From NCBI GenBank assembly GCA_004562765.1, contig SFRL01000014.1, positions 6,550 through 70,549 on the forward strand: a DNA stretch of 64,000 nt, read 5' to 3'. Of this stretch, positions 7,361 to 15,391 are shown piece by piece. Source of the stretch: a bacterium (GTDB lineage Bacteria; Bacillota; Clostridia; Lachnospirales; Lachnospiraceae). Positions within the stretch are counted from its first letter, which is position 1. The number at the start of each line of letters is the position of its first letter. The translations under genes were made by a program, and so were the position numbers. Under the pieces are notes generated by a model. It was given only the letters and a program-made list of their open reading frames with translations, did not search any database and was not told where the DNA came from.

Positions 7361-9097
7361 TTAGATCATTTTTCGGATCATTGCCAACACATTCTCACCC
7401 AGCGCCTTTGATTTTGCATCCGCGTCGTCCAAAGAGGTCCCCTTAACTCCGAGATAAAATTTTACTTTCGGCTCGGTTCCTGACGGGCGAACACATACCC
7501 ATGCGTCATCCGTCAGCTCGTAATAGAGTACGTTTGATCCGGGAAGTCCGGTGGGCTTCTCCTCGCCGGTCTTTACGTCTTTGATCGTTCCCTCTTTGTA
7601 ATCGCGCACTGCCGTCACCGCATAGCCACCGATCTCCTTCGGAGCATCCGCACGCAGCGTGTTCATGATCTCCTGGATCTTTGCCAGACCTTCAATACCC
7701 TTTAATGTGATGGACTCTACATGATCCTTGTAGTAGCCGTAACGCTCATACATCTCGATCATCGCATCCCAGAGCGTCATATTTTTGGTCTTGTAGTAAG
7801 CCGCTGCCTCACACAAGGTCATGGAAGCAACAACTGCATCCTTATCTCTCGCATAAGTTCCGGTCAGGCAGCCGTAGCTCTCCTCCATACCGAACAGATA
7901 CGTTCCCTTACCCTCGTTCTCGAACTTTAAGATCTGCTGTCCGATAAACTTAAATCCGGTCAGCACCTCGATCAGCTGAATGCCATAGTATTTTGCGATG
8001 GCGTCTGCCATATTTGTTGACACGATGGACTTGATAAATGCGCCGTCCGCGGGCAGCTTGCCGTCGCGCGCTTTGCGCTGGCTGATCACATAATCACCAA
8101 TCAGGCAGCCGGACATGTTTCCGGTCAGCGAATGGTACTCGCCGGTCTTTGAATCCTTTACATATACGCCAAGGCGGTCTGCATCAGGATCTGTTGCAAG
8201 AATTAAATCTGCATTTACTTCTTTTCCAAGTTTCAGACCAAGCTGGAATGCCTCTTCTGTCTCCGGGTTCGGATAGCTGACGGTGGGGAAATCGCCGTCC
8301 GGCAGTTCCTGCTCGGGCACCACGTAAACCTTTGTAAAGCCCAGCTCTTTTAACACACGGCGTACAGGAATGTTTCCGGTGCCGTGTAACGGTGTATACA
8401 CGATCGTCAGGTCATCCTTTACCGCATCAATGCAGTCCTGATGCAGTACGAGGCTCTTTAACTCTGCGATGTAGGGATCGTCGATATCGGCACCGATCTG
8501 CTGATACATGCCTGCAGCGATGGCAGCAGACTTGTCCATCGTCTTTACGGTCGCATAGTCTGTTACCTTCTTCACCTCATCCATGATACCGCTGTCATGA
8601 GGCGGTGTGATCTGTGCGCCGTCCTCCCAGTATACCTTGTAACCGTTGTACTCCGGCGGATTGTGGCTGGCAGTGATGTTGATACCTGCGATACAGCCCA
8701 GCTTACGGACCGCATAGGACAGCTCCGGTGTCGGCCGCAGGCTCTCAAACACATATGCCTTGATGCCGTTTGCCGCGAGACACAGTGCGGCTTCATCCGC
8801 GAATTCCGGTGACATATGGCGGGAGTCGAAGGCGATCGCAACGCCCTTTTTCTCGCCTCCTACACCTAAAATATAGTTTGCGAGACCCTGTGTCGCCTTG
8901 CGCACGGTGTAAATATTCATGCGGTTTGTTCCGGCTCCGATGACTCCGCGAAGTCCCGCCGTACCAAACTCCAGATCCATGTAAAAGCGATCTTCGATCT
9001 CTTTTTCATCCCCCTCGATTGCCTTTAATTCCGCCTTTGTCTCGGCATCAAAGTAAGGATTGTTCAACCACTCCTCATACATTGCCTTGTAGTCCAT
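7361..9097 (-). CDS. pgcA: Phosphoglucomutase / alpha-phosphohexomutase
   Basis: Interconverts glucose 1-phosphate and glucose 6-phosphate, feeding glycogen (glgC/glgD in this window) and wall or lipid glucosylation. The 578 residues follow the phosphohexomutase order. The phosphoserine loop TASHNPPEYNGYK is at about residues 142-154, the metal-binding DPDADRLG at about 302-309, the sugar-recognition EESYG at about 400, and the phosphate-binding RPSGTEPKVKFY near 545. The length fits the PgcA-like group of Firmicutes. It is a single gene with about 100 bases free on its 5' side. Confidence 0.95.
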   Translation of the reverse strand: MDYKAMYEEWLNNPYFDAETKAELKAIEGDEKEIEDRFYMDLEFGTAGLRGVIGAGTNRMNIYTVRKATQGLANYILGVGGEKKGVAIAFDSRHMSPEFADEAALCLAANGIKAYVFESLRPTPELSYAVRKLGCIAGINITASHNPPEYNGYKVYWEDGAQITPPHDSGIMDEVKKVTDYATVKTMDKSAAIAAGMYQQIGADIDDPYIAELKSLVLHQDCIDAVKDDLTIVYTPLHGTGNIPVRRVLKELGFTKVYVVPEQELPDGDFPTVSYPNPETEEAFQLGLKLGKEVNADLILATDPDADRLGVYVKDSKTGEYHSLTGNMSGCLIGDYVISQRKARDGKLPADGAFIKSIVSTNMADAIAKYYGIQLIEVLTGFKFIGQQILKFENEGKGTYLFGMEESYGCLTGTYARDKDAVVASMTLCEAAAYYKTKNMTLWDAMIEMYERYGYYKDHVESITLKGIEGLAKIQEIMNTLRADAPKEIGGYAVTAVRDYKEGTIKDVKTGEEKPTGLPGSNVLYYELTDDAWVCVRPSGTEPKVKFYLGVKGTSLDDADAKSKALGENVLAMIRKMI

Positions 9098-9200
9098 GTG
9101 ATTCCCTCCTAAATACTTATCATGATTTTATATTTCAAGCCGCCTCCGCGGCCTGTATACTGTCTGATGCACCGTTTCTCCGCACAGATCCGTCCGCCGA

Positions 9201-10490
9201 TCAATCGTCCTTCAACTCCACAAGCGATTTGATCAGGTCTGCGATCGTGTCCAGATAGTCACTGTAGGCTCCGGTACTGCCACTTGTCACATCTGAAGAG
9301 CTTGTCCCCTTTTCCTCACTGCTGACCGTCTCACTGTCATCCGTCTGTCCGGATACCGCGGAACCTGATATCACGCTGTTTCCGTCTGTCTGCTCCTGTG
9401 TATCCGCCTGCTCACCGTCATCCCCGGAAGTATCATCCTCCTCCGAAAGCTCCGGCTCACCGATCTGGATCGTCGCCTCCTTGGAGTGGATCACAAGCTG
9501 TCGCTCCCACGTCTCAAAACCATCCGCGATCACCGTCAGCCGGTACACGCCATAGCGCAGTTCCACCGGCTGTTCATATTCCACCGGTTCACCATCAATA
9601 TAGAGCAGGGCATCCTGTACATGAATCTCGAATGTCACAAGACAGGTCTTCGGTCCTTCACCCTTATATTCATTCAGATCCACCGTCGTCACCTGCGCCC
9701 GCTCCACCTCGACCGTTTTGCTGTCTCCATAGCCATCATTTGCCACAGACAGCTCATACGTTCCTTCCGGTACTTCAAGGGTCATATCCGGTGTGACCTT
9801 CGCATAGATCTTCGTGCCGAGGCTGATCCAGCCACCCTCAAACAATTCCGTATTCGTCAGCGCGATCGTACCGTGCCCGGTGGTCACCTGAACGGATAAT
9901 ATCTGCTTATCCAGCCCCTGTACGCTGATGACATCATTCTCACTCACCTGCGCCAGAGAGATCTCCTGATCACCGGAAAACACCCTCAGATGTTCGTCAT
10001 ACCGGTACTTTGTGTCTCCTATGACAAGCATGCCGATCGACGGATCAATGGAAAAACGTGTGATATTTTCCTGATACCAGGCGGCATCGGCAAGCTGTAC
10101 GGTGGTGAGTTTTGCATCATCATCCAGTGCTCCGATCGTCACCACCCGTCCGGGCACAAGTCGTGCAGTCGACATAAACTGACCGTGATCGTCCAGAATC
10201 TGTGTCGCCTGCGTATAACCATACTGGACAGTCCGCGGAGAATCCGGCAACGCAAGCCCAATGAAACGTTTTTCGGTGTCGATGCTGATCACTACATAGA
10301 GATCTTCGTTCGCTTGAGACATTTCCGGCAATACGGTTTCGTCTGTTTCCTCATCAGACGCTTCCGCCGTCTGCGTGGCTGCTCCCGGGTATTGATCCAT
10401 CGTGATCGTGCCGGAGTTCTTTGCACCACAGCCGCAGAGCAGCAGCACACATAAAATTGTCATTATCCTCTGTAGAAATCGCTTGCTCAT
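9201..10490 (-). CDS. PEGA-domain lipoprotein of unknown role
   Basis: A secreted lipoprotein: signal peptide to residue 20 with lipobox LLLCGCG, and a predicted lipidated Cys at about 20-22. After an acidic linker come a beta-rich region (about 50-205) that I do not recognise and two PEGA-like repeats. The first is around LEVPEGTYELSVANDGYGDSKTVEVE (about 230-262). The second is around LLYIDGEPVEYEQPVELRYGVYRLTVIADGFETWERQL (about 290-330). A Ser/Thr/Asp-rich low-complexity tail follows. PEGA domains occur in surface proteins and are thought to bind other surface components. It follows the CotS-like gene by 15 bases, probably in one operon, so a role at the spore or cell surface is possible but unproven. 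Its ribosome site is weak. Confidence 0.75.
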   Translation of the reverse strand: MSKRFLQRIMTILCVLLLCGCGAKNSGTITMDQYPGAATQTAEASDEETDETVLPEMSQANEDLYVVISIDTEKRFIGLALPDSPRTVQYGYTQATQILDDHGQFMSTARLVPGRVVTIGALDDDAKLTTVQLADAAWYQENITRFSIDPSIGMLVIGDTKYRYDEHLRVFSGDQEISLAQVSENDVISVQGLDKQILSVQVTTGHGTIALTNTELFEGGWISLGTKIYAKVTPDMTLEVPEGTYELSVANDGYGDSKTVEVERAQVTTVDLNEYKGEGPKTCLVTFEIHVQDALLYIDGEPVEYEQPVELRYGVYRLTVIADGFETWERQLVIHSKEATIQIGEPELSEEDDTSGDDGEQADTQEQTDGNSVISGSAVSGQTDDSETVSSEEKGTSSSDVTSGSTGAYSDYLDTIADLIKSLVELKDD

Positions 10491-10505
10491 GCTCTTTATT
10501 ATAAA

Positions 10506-11486
10506 CTATTTTACGAGATAAAACAACATCGATAAAAACTCCTCGCGCTTTATTTCCTGTTCCGACAGACGTGTGAGTTTGTCGATATCCCGTTGGGAAA
10601 CCCATGTCTTGCGCGCATTATAGTAATGGTTGACGATCTTCCAGAATTTTTCCGGATAGAGGAGCTTGAGGTAGATCTGGCAAAGTTCCCATGGGGCAAG
10701 CTCGCGCACCGAATTGTACGCCATCACCATGTCCATGCCAAGCCCGCTGCTCCAATTATGCTTTTCCAGTATCTTTCGCATAAAATTTGTCAGATCCGAC
10801 ACACAAAGATCGTACCGGAGCTTATCAAATCCGATGACCGCCAGCCCATCCCGCGTAAAGAGCAGATTGTGCTGGTTAAAGTCGCCATGACAGAGCTGCA
10901 GGGCTCCCTCCGGTACACACTGCGTTTTCTCCAGCTCCAACACCTTGTCTGCCTGCTCCATGTAATGCTCATAGCCCCGCAGGAATTCACTCTCAAAGGC
11001 ATTCTTCTTTTTTTTCGCCCGCACATAGTTTTTTACTTTTTTCAGTTCACGTGTATGTTTCTGCGCAAGACTTTGCTGTGGCGCTGTGCGTTTTGGTTCT
11101 CCCTGCTCCTCGCATGCAGGCCGGAAACCGGACAACAGACGGTGCAGATCTGCCATGTGCCTGGTAACGCAAAGGATCTCCTGGGCATTTCGCGTATCGC
11201 ACTCGCGTCCCTGAAAGGTTTTCCGCAAGAAATAGGACATCCCGTCAATATCCGTAAAGAGAAGCGCTCCCTCGCCGGTGCGCACCAGTTCCTCCGCCAG
11301 AAAGCCCTGCTCCTCCAAATAGCGCAGTGCCTCCTCCATCAGTTCCAGCCGGTGCAAAGAGCCTGTATATTCCTTGAGCAGATAGATCCCTTCCCTGTCC
11401 GTGCACAGAATAGACCCGCGTCCTTTCATATTCCCTGTGAATTCCTTCGGATATGCACTCAGAATCTGCTCTGCTCGATAATACAT
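10506..11486 (-). CDS. CotS-like protein (APH/choline-kinase fold)
   Basis: Member of the kinase-like family that includes spore coat proteins CotS and YsxE. At about residues 220-240 the catalytic-loop-like LCHGDFNQHNLLFTRDGLAVIGFDKLRYD is visible. The Asp of HGDFNQHN is kept, while the usual metal-binding IDWE/IDFD reads IGFDK. The start at 11486 is preferred because GGAGG lies 8 bases before it; an in-frame ATG at 11519 would add 11 residues. The 11-bp repeat listed separately can cover this start. The gene lies between cca and a PEGA lipoprotein. Spore coat assembly is inferred from the family; it could equally be a small-molecule kinase. Confidence 0.75.
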   Translation of the reverse strand: MYYRAEQILSAYPKEFTGNMKGRGSILCTDREGIYLLKEYTGSLHRLELMEEALRYLEEQGFLAEELVRTGEGALLFTDIDGMSYFLRKTFQGRECDTRNAQEILCVTRHMADLHRLLSGFRPACEEQGEPKRTAPQQSLAQKHTRELKKVKNYVRAKKKKNAFESEFLRGYEHYMEQADKVLELEKTQCVPEGALQLCHGDFNQHNLLFTRDGLAVIGFDKLRYDLCVSDLTNFMRKILEKHNWSSGLGMDMVMAYNSVRELAPWELCQIYLKLLYPEKFWKIVNHYYNARKTWVSQRDIDKLTRLSEQEIKREEFLSMLFYLVK

Positions 11487-11557
11487 AAGAAACCCCTCCA
11501 ATAGATTTAAGTGACGCATTTTCCCGTCCTCTCCAATCTTATGAAAGGGTTTCTTAT
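11485..11557 (-). promoter_or_regulatory. Inverted repeat that could mask the cotS-like start codon
   Basis: On the mRNA, ATAAGAAACCC (11557-11547) is perfectly complementary to GGGTTTCTTAT (11495-11485). The latter covers the end of the ribosome site and the first two bases of the ATG at 11486. The loop is 51 bases and contains the alternative in-frame ATG at 11519 with its own GGAGAGG. No U-tract follows, so this looks like translational control rather than a terminator. Confidence 0.45.
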
Positions 11558-11558
11558 T

Positions 11559-12884
11559 TTATGCTTTATCCAGCTGTGAAAGCAGATACTCTCTCGTATT
11601 ACACTCCGGATCTTCCAGCACAAGCTCCAGCAGTGCATGCAGCTTTTCCCCGACCGCTCTGCCCTGGGGTACACCTGCCGCCAAAAGATCCGAGCCGTCC
11701 ACCGCCAGATCTTTGATGGACAGACATTGCTTTTTCTCTAAGATCTGCCTGTAAACCGCCTCGTAATCGTCTACGTAACGCAGTTTTTCTTCTTTTTTGT
11801 AATCGCTCTGCGCGCGGATATCCGCACGCTTGACCGCGAAAATGTCCGGGTACTGTGCCTCACCGACCCGGCAGATGGCACGTCTTACGTTCCGTTCGGT
11901 CAGCGGCGGATTGTCATCATGCCAGCGGATGAGCTGTGTCACCCGCGCGGTCGTCTCATTGTCCATCTTGAGCCGGCGCAGGATCTTTCTTGCCATCTCC
12001 GCCCCCTGAGCAGGGTGTCCGTGAAAATGGTCGATGCCTGCCTCGTCAGTTGTCTTACAGAAGGGCTTTGCCACGTCGTGAAGCAGCATTGCCAGCCGCA
12101 GCACCTTTTCACACGGCACCTCCAACAGGCTATGCAGCGTGTGTTCCCCCACACTGTAGCAGTGGTGCGGATTGTTTTGACCGGTCTCCATCATGCGGTC
12201 CAGTTCCGGCAGAAAATACGCGCTGAGCCCCGTCTCATAAAAGAGCCGCACGTCGTCCGGGTGCACACTTGCCAGCGTTTTCAGCAGCTCTGTCTGAATG
12301 CGCTCCGCACTGATCCTCTGGATCGTATCGGACAGCGCACGGATCGCATCCAGCGTATGCGTCTCTATGTCAAACCCGAGTTGTGCCGAGAAGCGGATCG
12401 CCCGCATCATGCGCAGTGCATCTTCCGTGAAACGCTCTGTCGGCTCTCCGACGCAGCGGATCACTCCTTTTTCCAGATCCTCTCTGCCTCCAAAGAGATC
12501 GACCAGTCCTTCCGTCTCATTGTATGCCATCGCATTGATCGTGAAGTCGCGGCGCATGAGATCATCCGTGAGGCTTCCTGTGAAACTTACTTCTTTCGGG
12601 TGTCTGCCGTCCTCATACTCTCCGTCGATCCGGTAGGTAGTCACCTCGTAGCCGGTGTGATCCAGCATGATGGTGACGGTTCCGTGCTGCAGTCCGGTGT
12701 CGATCGTACGGCGAAACAGTGCCTTGACCTGCAGCGGCTTCGCGTTCGTGGTGATGTCCCAGTCCTGCGGAACACGCCCAAGCAATGCGTCTCGCACACA
12801 GCCGCCGACGGCATAGCCCTCGTAGCCGTTTTCCTCTAATGTATGCAGGATGAATTTTACGTGATCCGGTAGTTCTATTCTCAT
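11559..12884 (-). CDS. cca: CCA tRNA nucleotidyltransferase
   Basis: Adds or repairs the 3' CCA of tRNAs. The class II nucleotidyltransferase head shows GYEGYAVGGCVRDALLGRVPQDWDITTNA (about residues 18-46), with the two catalytic Asp in DWD. Then come RRDFTINAMAYN (about 115) and the head-neck motif ALRMMRAIRFSAQLGF (about 155). An HD domain follows, with LAMLLHDVAKPF (about 245-256) and a second His-rich segment. The 441 residues match the HD-containing bacterial form. AAGGAG precedes the ATG. The cotS-like gene starts 72 bases downstream. Confidence 0.95.
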   Translation of the reverse strand: MRIELPDHVKFILHTLEENGYEGYAVGGCVRDALLGRVPQDWDITTNAKPLQVKALFRRTIDTGLQHGTVTIMLDHTGYEVTTYRIDGEYEDGRHPKEVSFTGSLTDDLMRRDFTINAMAYNETEGLVDLFGGREDLEKGVIRCVGEPTERFTEDALRMMRAIRFSAQLGFDIETHTLDAIRALSDTIQRISAERIQTELLKTLASVHPDDVRLFYETGLSAYFLPELDRMMETGQNNPHHCYSVGEHTLHSLLEVPCEKVLRLAMLLHDVAKPFCKTTDEAGIDHFHGHPAQGAEMARKILRRLKMDNETTARVTQLIRWHDDNPPLTERNVRRAICRVGEAQYPDIFAVKRADIRAQSDYKKEEKLRYVDDYEAVYRQILEKKQCLSIKDLAVDGSDLLAAGVPQGRAVGEKLHALLELVLEDPECNTREYLLSQLDKA

Positions 12885-12928
12885 GCATGCTCCTTATCGT
12901 TACTCTTTCCGCGCCCTTATCCATCCTC

Positions 12929-12959
12929 AGAGTTTTGCCATGTCGGTTTTGCTCCGCGG
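12929..12959 (+). repeat. Fragment related to hairpin element 4
   Basis: From AGAGTTTTGCCA to about 12959 this stretch closely matches the reverse complement of the outer arm and inner flank of element 4 (around 32117-32147). It shares AGAGTTTTGCCA, TCGGTT and TGCTCC in the same order. The rest of such an element is missing; element 1 starts 11 bases further on, so this may be a truncated copy. Confidence 0.5.
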
Positions 12960-12969
12960 GTTAGTGAAC

Positions 12970-13158
12970 GGGGCTCTTTGCAAGTGCGATATGGCCTGCT
13001 CCGATTGCGTGGCGGTGTCTCGCTGTCCCTTCAGCCCCGGCTCGATGCGTCCTTCGCACACATAGCCGGGGACTTTCAACTACGACACCAGTTAGGTATT
13101 TCTACGCTCGCACCTCGCCACGCAAAAGTCGCAGCCATATTCGCACTTGCTGCGCCCC
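12970..13158. repeat. Hairpin element 1 (different core)
   Basis: Two arms of about 48 bases (12970-13017 and 13111-13158) are inverted repeats with a few mismatches. Inside them GGTGTC/GACACC pairs, and an inner hairpin at 13035-13071 has an eight-base CCCCGGCT stem. The layout resembles elements 2-4, but the inner 39-nt core of those copies is absent. A nine-base GTTAGGTAT at 13091-13099 also pairs with ATACCTAAC at 13208-13216 outside the element. No convincing gene is present between 12885 and 13456. Confidence 0.6.
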
Positions 13159-13241
13159 TGCATAACATCTGTCTTCCGAAAGAAATCTGGCACCAAGTTT
13201 GGATGTTATACCTAACCGAACAGAGTGGCATCATGTAAATA

Positions 13242-13430
13242 GTGCGTCCTCGTTCTGTACAACCACATCTGGTATCCATTTGTGCGACGGGTTCGCGCGG
13301 AGAGTACGTATAATAGCCTATCATAAGGCAGCAGAGCCAAGCTGATTTTGCTTGGTCTCTGTGCCACACGCGTGATTTACCCGGTCAGCACAACAGGATA
13401 TCAGATGTGGTTGTGCTGATAAGGACGCAC
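13242..13430 (-). repeat. Hairpin element 2 (conserved-core family)
   Basis: Arms 13242-13277 and 13396-13430 are imperfect inverted repeats. The conserved 39-nt inner hairpin lies at 13327-13365, with GGCA-CAGAG-CCAAGC pairing to GCTTGG-CTCTG-TGCC when read on the minus strand. Flanking it are the shared strings CGGGTAAATCACGCG and CCGCGCGAACCCGTCGCACA. Elements 3 and 4 (31750-32168) carry the same core. Short open frames across it look like read-through of the repeat, not genes. Confidence 0.75.
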
Positions 13431-13456
13431 CTTCACTAATTTTAAATCAAGCGAAA

Positions 13457-14896
13457 TTAGTACGCCTTACCCCAGAAGACGAGCTTCTTGGCAGGTTTTC
13501 CGCAGCAGACACATACGTCTGAGATCTGCTCCTGCTCAAAGGGCATACAACGTGAGGTCGCTGTCGTCTCTTCCTTGATCTTGTCCTCGCAAGCCTGGTC
13601 TCCGCACCACATTGCACGGATAAAGCCCGGTTTATTCTCAACCGCATCCTTGAACGCGCCGTAAGTGGTCACGTCGGTAATATGCGAATCACGATGTGTC
13701 TTTGCACGTTCAAACATATCCTTCTGGATCGTCTCTAACAACTCCGGCAGCTTTTCTGCCACTTCGTCTAAGCCCATGACGATCTTCTCTCTCGTGTCGC
13801 GGCGGACAACCACACACTGACCTGCTTCGATATCCTTGGGTCCGAGTTCAATGCGGACAGGTATACCACGCATCTCCTGCTCTGAGAATTTCCATCCGGG
13901 AGACTTATCGGAATCATCCAGTCTCGCGCGGATACCGTTGTTGTTAAGAACCTCAAGCACTTCGTTTGCCTTGTCCAGCACGCCCTCTGCCTGCTGACGG
14001 ATCGGGATGATCATTGCCTGAACCGGTGCAATGTGAGGGGGCAACTGCAAGCCGGAATCGTCACCGTGTACCATGATGATCGCACCGATCAGTCGTGTCG
14101 TCATGCCCCAGGATGTCTGGAACGGATGTACGAGCTGGTTGTTTTTGTCTGTGTAAGTAATGTCAAAGGCCTTGGCAAATCCGTCACCAAAATTGTGGCT
14201 CGTGCCGGACTGCAGCGCTTTTCCGTCGTGCATGAGTGCTTCGATCGTATAGGTAGCCTCTGCGCCCGCAAACTTTTCTTTCTCGGTCTTCTGTCCCTTG
14301 ATGACAGGGATTGCCAGCTCCTGCTCCAAAAAGTCTGCATACACGTTCAGCATCTGCAGGGTACGCTCCTGTGCCTCCTCTGCGGTCGCGTGGATCGTGT
14401 GTCCTTCCTGCCACAAAAACTCACGAGAGCGGAGGAACGGTCTCGTCTCCTTCTCCCAGCGTACCACCGAACACCACTGGTTGTAGTTCTTCGGCAGATC
14501 GCGGTATGAATGGATCAGGTTTTTATAAAAATCACAGAACAGTGTCTCGGATGTGGGGCGCACGCACAGACGCTCCTGCAGCGGCTGTAATCCTCCGTGT
14601 GTCACCCACGCCACCTCCGGTGCGAATCCTTCCACATGATCCTTTTCCTTCTCTAACAGACTCTCGGGAATGAACATCGGCATGTATACATTCTCCACGC
14701 CGGTCTCCTTAAAGCGGCGATCAAGCTCCTTCTGGATATTCTCCCAGATCGCATAGCCTGCAGGCTTGATGATCATACAGCCCTTGACAGATGAATAATC
14801 GATCAGTTCTGCCTTTTTTACGACATCCGTGTACCACTGCGCAAAATCCTCCTCCATAGAGGTGATCTGCTCCACTAACTTCTTTTCCTTTGCCAT
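13457..14896 (-). CDS. proS: Prolyl-tRNA synthetase (short, archaeal/eukaryote-like type)
   Basis: Charges tRNA(Pro). The 479-residue protein lacks the large insertion domain of the long bacterial ProS and matches the short type also found in Clostridia. Class II motif 2 is seen in RWEKETRPFLRSREFLWQEGHT (about 145-166), preceded by RPTSETLFCDFYKNLI. Motif 3 is not as evident by eye. The C-terminal anticodon-binding and zinc-like end carries several Cys (CGDQACEDK, MPFEQ, CVCCGKPAKK). AAGGAG precedes the ATG. Transcription is controlled by the T-box leader upstream. Confidence 0.95.
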   Translation of the reverse strand: MAKEKKLVEQITSMEEDFAQWYTDVVKKAELIDYSSVKGCMIIKPAGYAIWENIQKELDRRFKETGVENVYMPMFIPESLLEKEKDHVEGFAPEVAWVTHGGLQPLQERLCVRPTSETLFCDFYKNLIHSYRDLPKNYNQWCSVVRWEKETRPFLRSREFLWQEGHTIHATAEEAQERTLQMLNVYADFLEQELAIPVIKGQKTEKEKFAGAEATYTIEALMHDGKALQSGTSHNFGDGFAKAFDITYTDKNNQLVHPFQTSWGMTTRLIGAIIMVHGDDSGLQLPPHIAPVQAMIIPIRQQAEGVLDKANEVLEVLNNNGIRARLDDSDKSPGWKFSEQEMRGIPVRIELGPKDIEAGQCVVVRRDTREKIVMGLDEVAEKLPELLETIQKDMFERAKTHRDSHITDVTTYGAFKDAVENKPGFIRAMWCGDQACEDKIKEETTATSRCMPFEQEQISDVCVCCGKPAKKLVFWGKAY

Positions 14897-14917
14897 GATG
14901 ATTCTCCTTTTTCCGTA

Positions 14918-15258
14918 TCAAAATATAAAACCGCCGGAACAATCAATCCCTCCTCACAGGGACCGATTCTCTCGGCGGTACCACCCTTGTTCATATATGT
15001 GCCGCAATCCGTTCTCTCAGCCGGTGTCTGTGCACCCTGATCTGACCGATATTTCCTCTCACATACATACACTCGATTCGCCCTTAACGCAGACGCTACG
15101 TTGTGTTTCGCAACCAGCAGGCGCTCACACAAAGCTCCGAGGCAGGTTCGGGGACTCGTCACCGGAAATCTCTCAGCACTGATCTCCTCTCTGTAAGGCA
15201 CGTTTGTTCCGTACTATTCCTCTTCGACGCTCATTTATATAGGATTGTGTCCAGCTAG
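14918..15258 (-). promoter_or_regulatory. T-box riboswitch leader of proS
   Basis: The conserved T-box sequence AAGGGTGGTACCGCC lies at about 14973-14987 on the minus strand. The terminator pairs ACCGCCG with CGGCGGT (about 14930-14980) and is followed by TTTATATTTT. Upstream, a Stem I-like region contains AGAGAGGA and GAACCTGCC; CCT in the latter is a candidate proline specifier. Uncharged tRNA(Pro) would stabilise the antiterminator. The T-box call is firm; the exact specifier is inferred from the downstream gene. Confidence 0.93.
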
Positions 15259-15265
15259 TGCCTAT

Positions 15266-15293
15266 TTTATAACCGCGGAGCGGGGATTGTCAA
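15266..15293 (-). promoter_or_regulatory. Promoter of the proS T-box leader
   Basis: Minus-strand TTGACA (15288-15293), 16-base spacer, TATAAA (15266-15271), placing the RNA start near 15258, just before Stem I. Confidence 0.7.
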
Positions 15294-15320
15294 CCTCAAT
15301 TTCTGTATTTCAAAAACCGA

Positions 15321-15349
15321 TTGTATTTTCCCACTCAATAGGGTAAACT
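15321..15349 (+). promoter_or_regulatory. Possible promoter of the DUF362 gene
   Basis: TTGTAT (15321-15326), 17-base spacer, TAAACT (15344-15349), about 43 bases before the start codon. Both hexamers have mismatches, so this is tentative. Confidence 0.4.
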
Positions 15350-15391
15350 TAACCTTAACTTACATCATTTTACAGAGGAGGTCATGTACTT

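Noticed and set aside
9130..9160. GC-rich GCCGC/GCGGC hairpin as terminator of the PEGA gene
   Set aside because: The stem is short and the following sequence is AT-rich without a clear T run, so it was not listed.
10593..11504. 303-codon plus-strand frame
   Set aside because: It is a shadow of the CotS-like gene on the other strand and shows no recognisable domain.
13076..13369. 97-codon minus-strand frame in the cca-proS gap
   Set aside because: It runs across hairpin elements 1 and 2; the sequence there is explained by inverted-repeat structure and it lacks a ribosome site.
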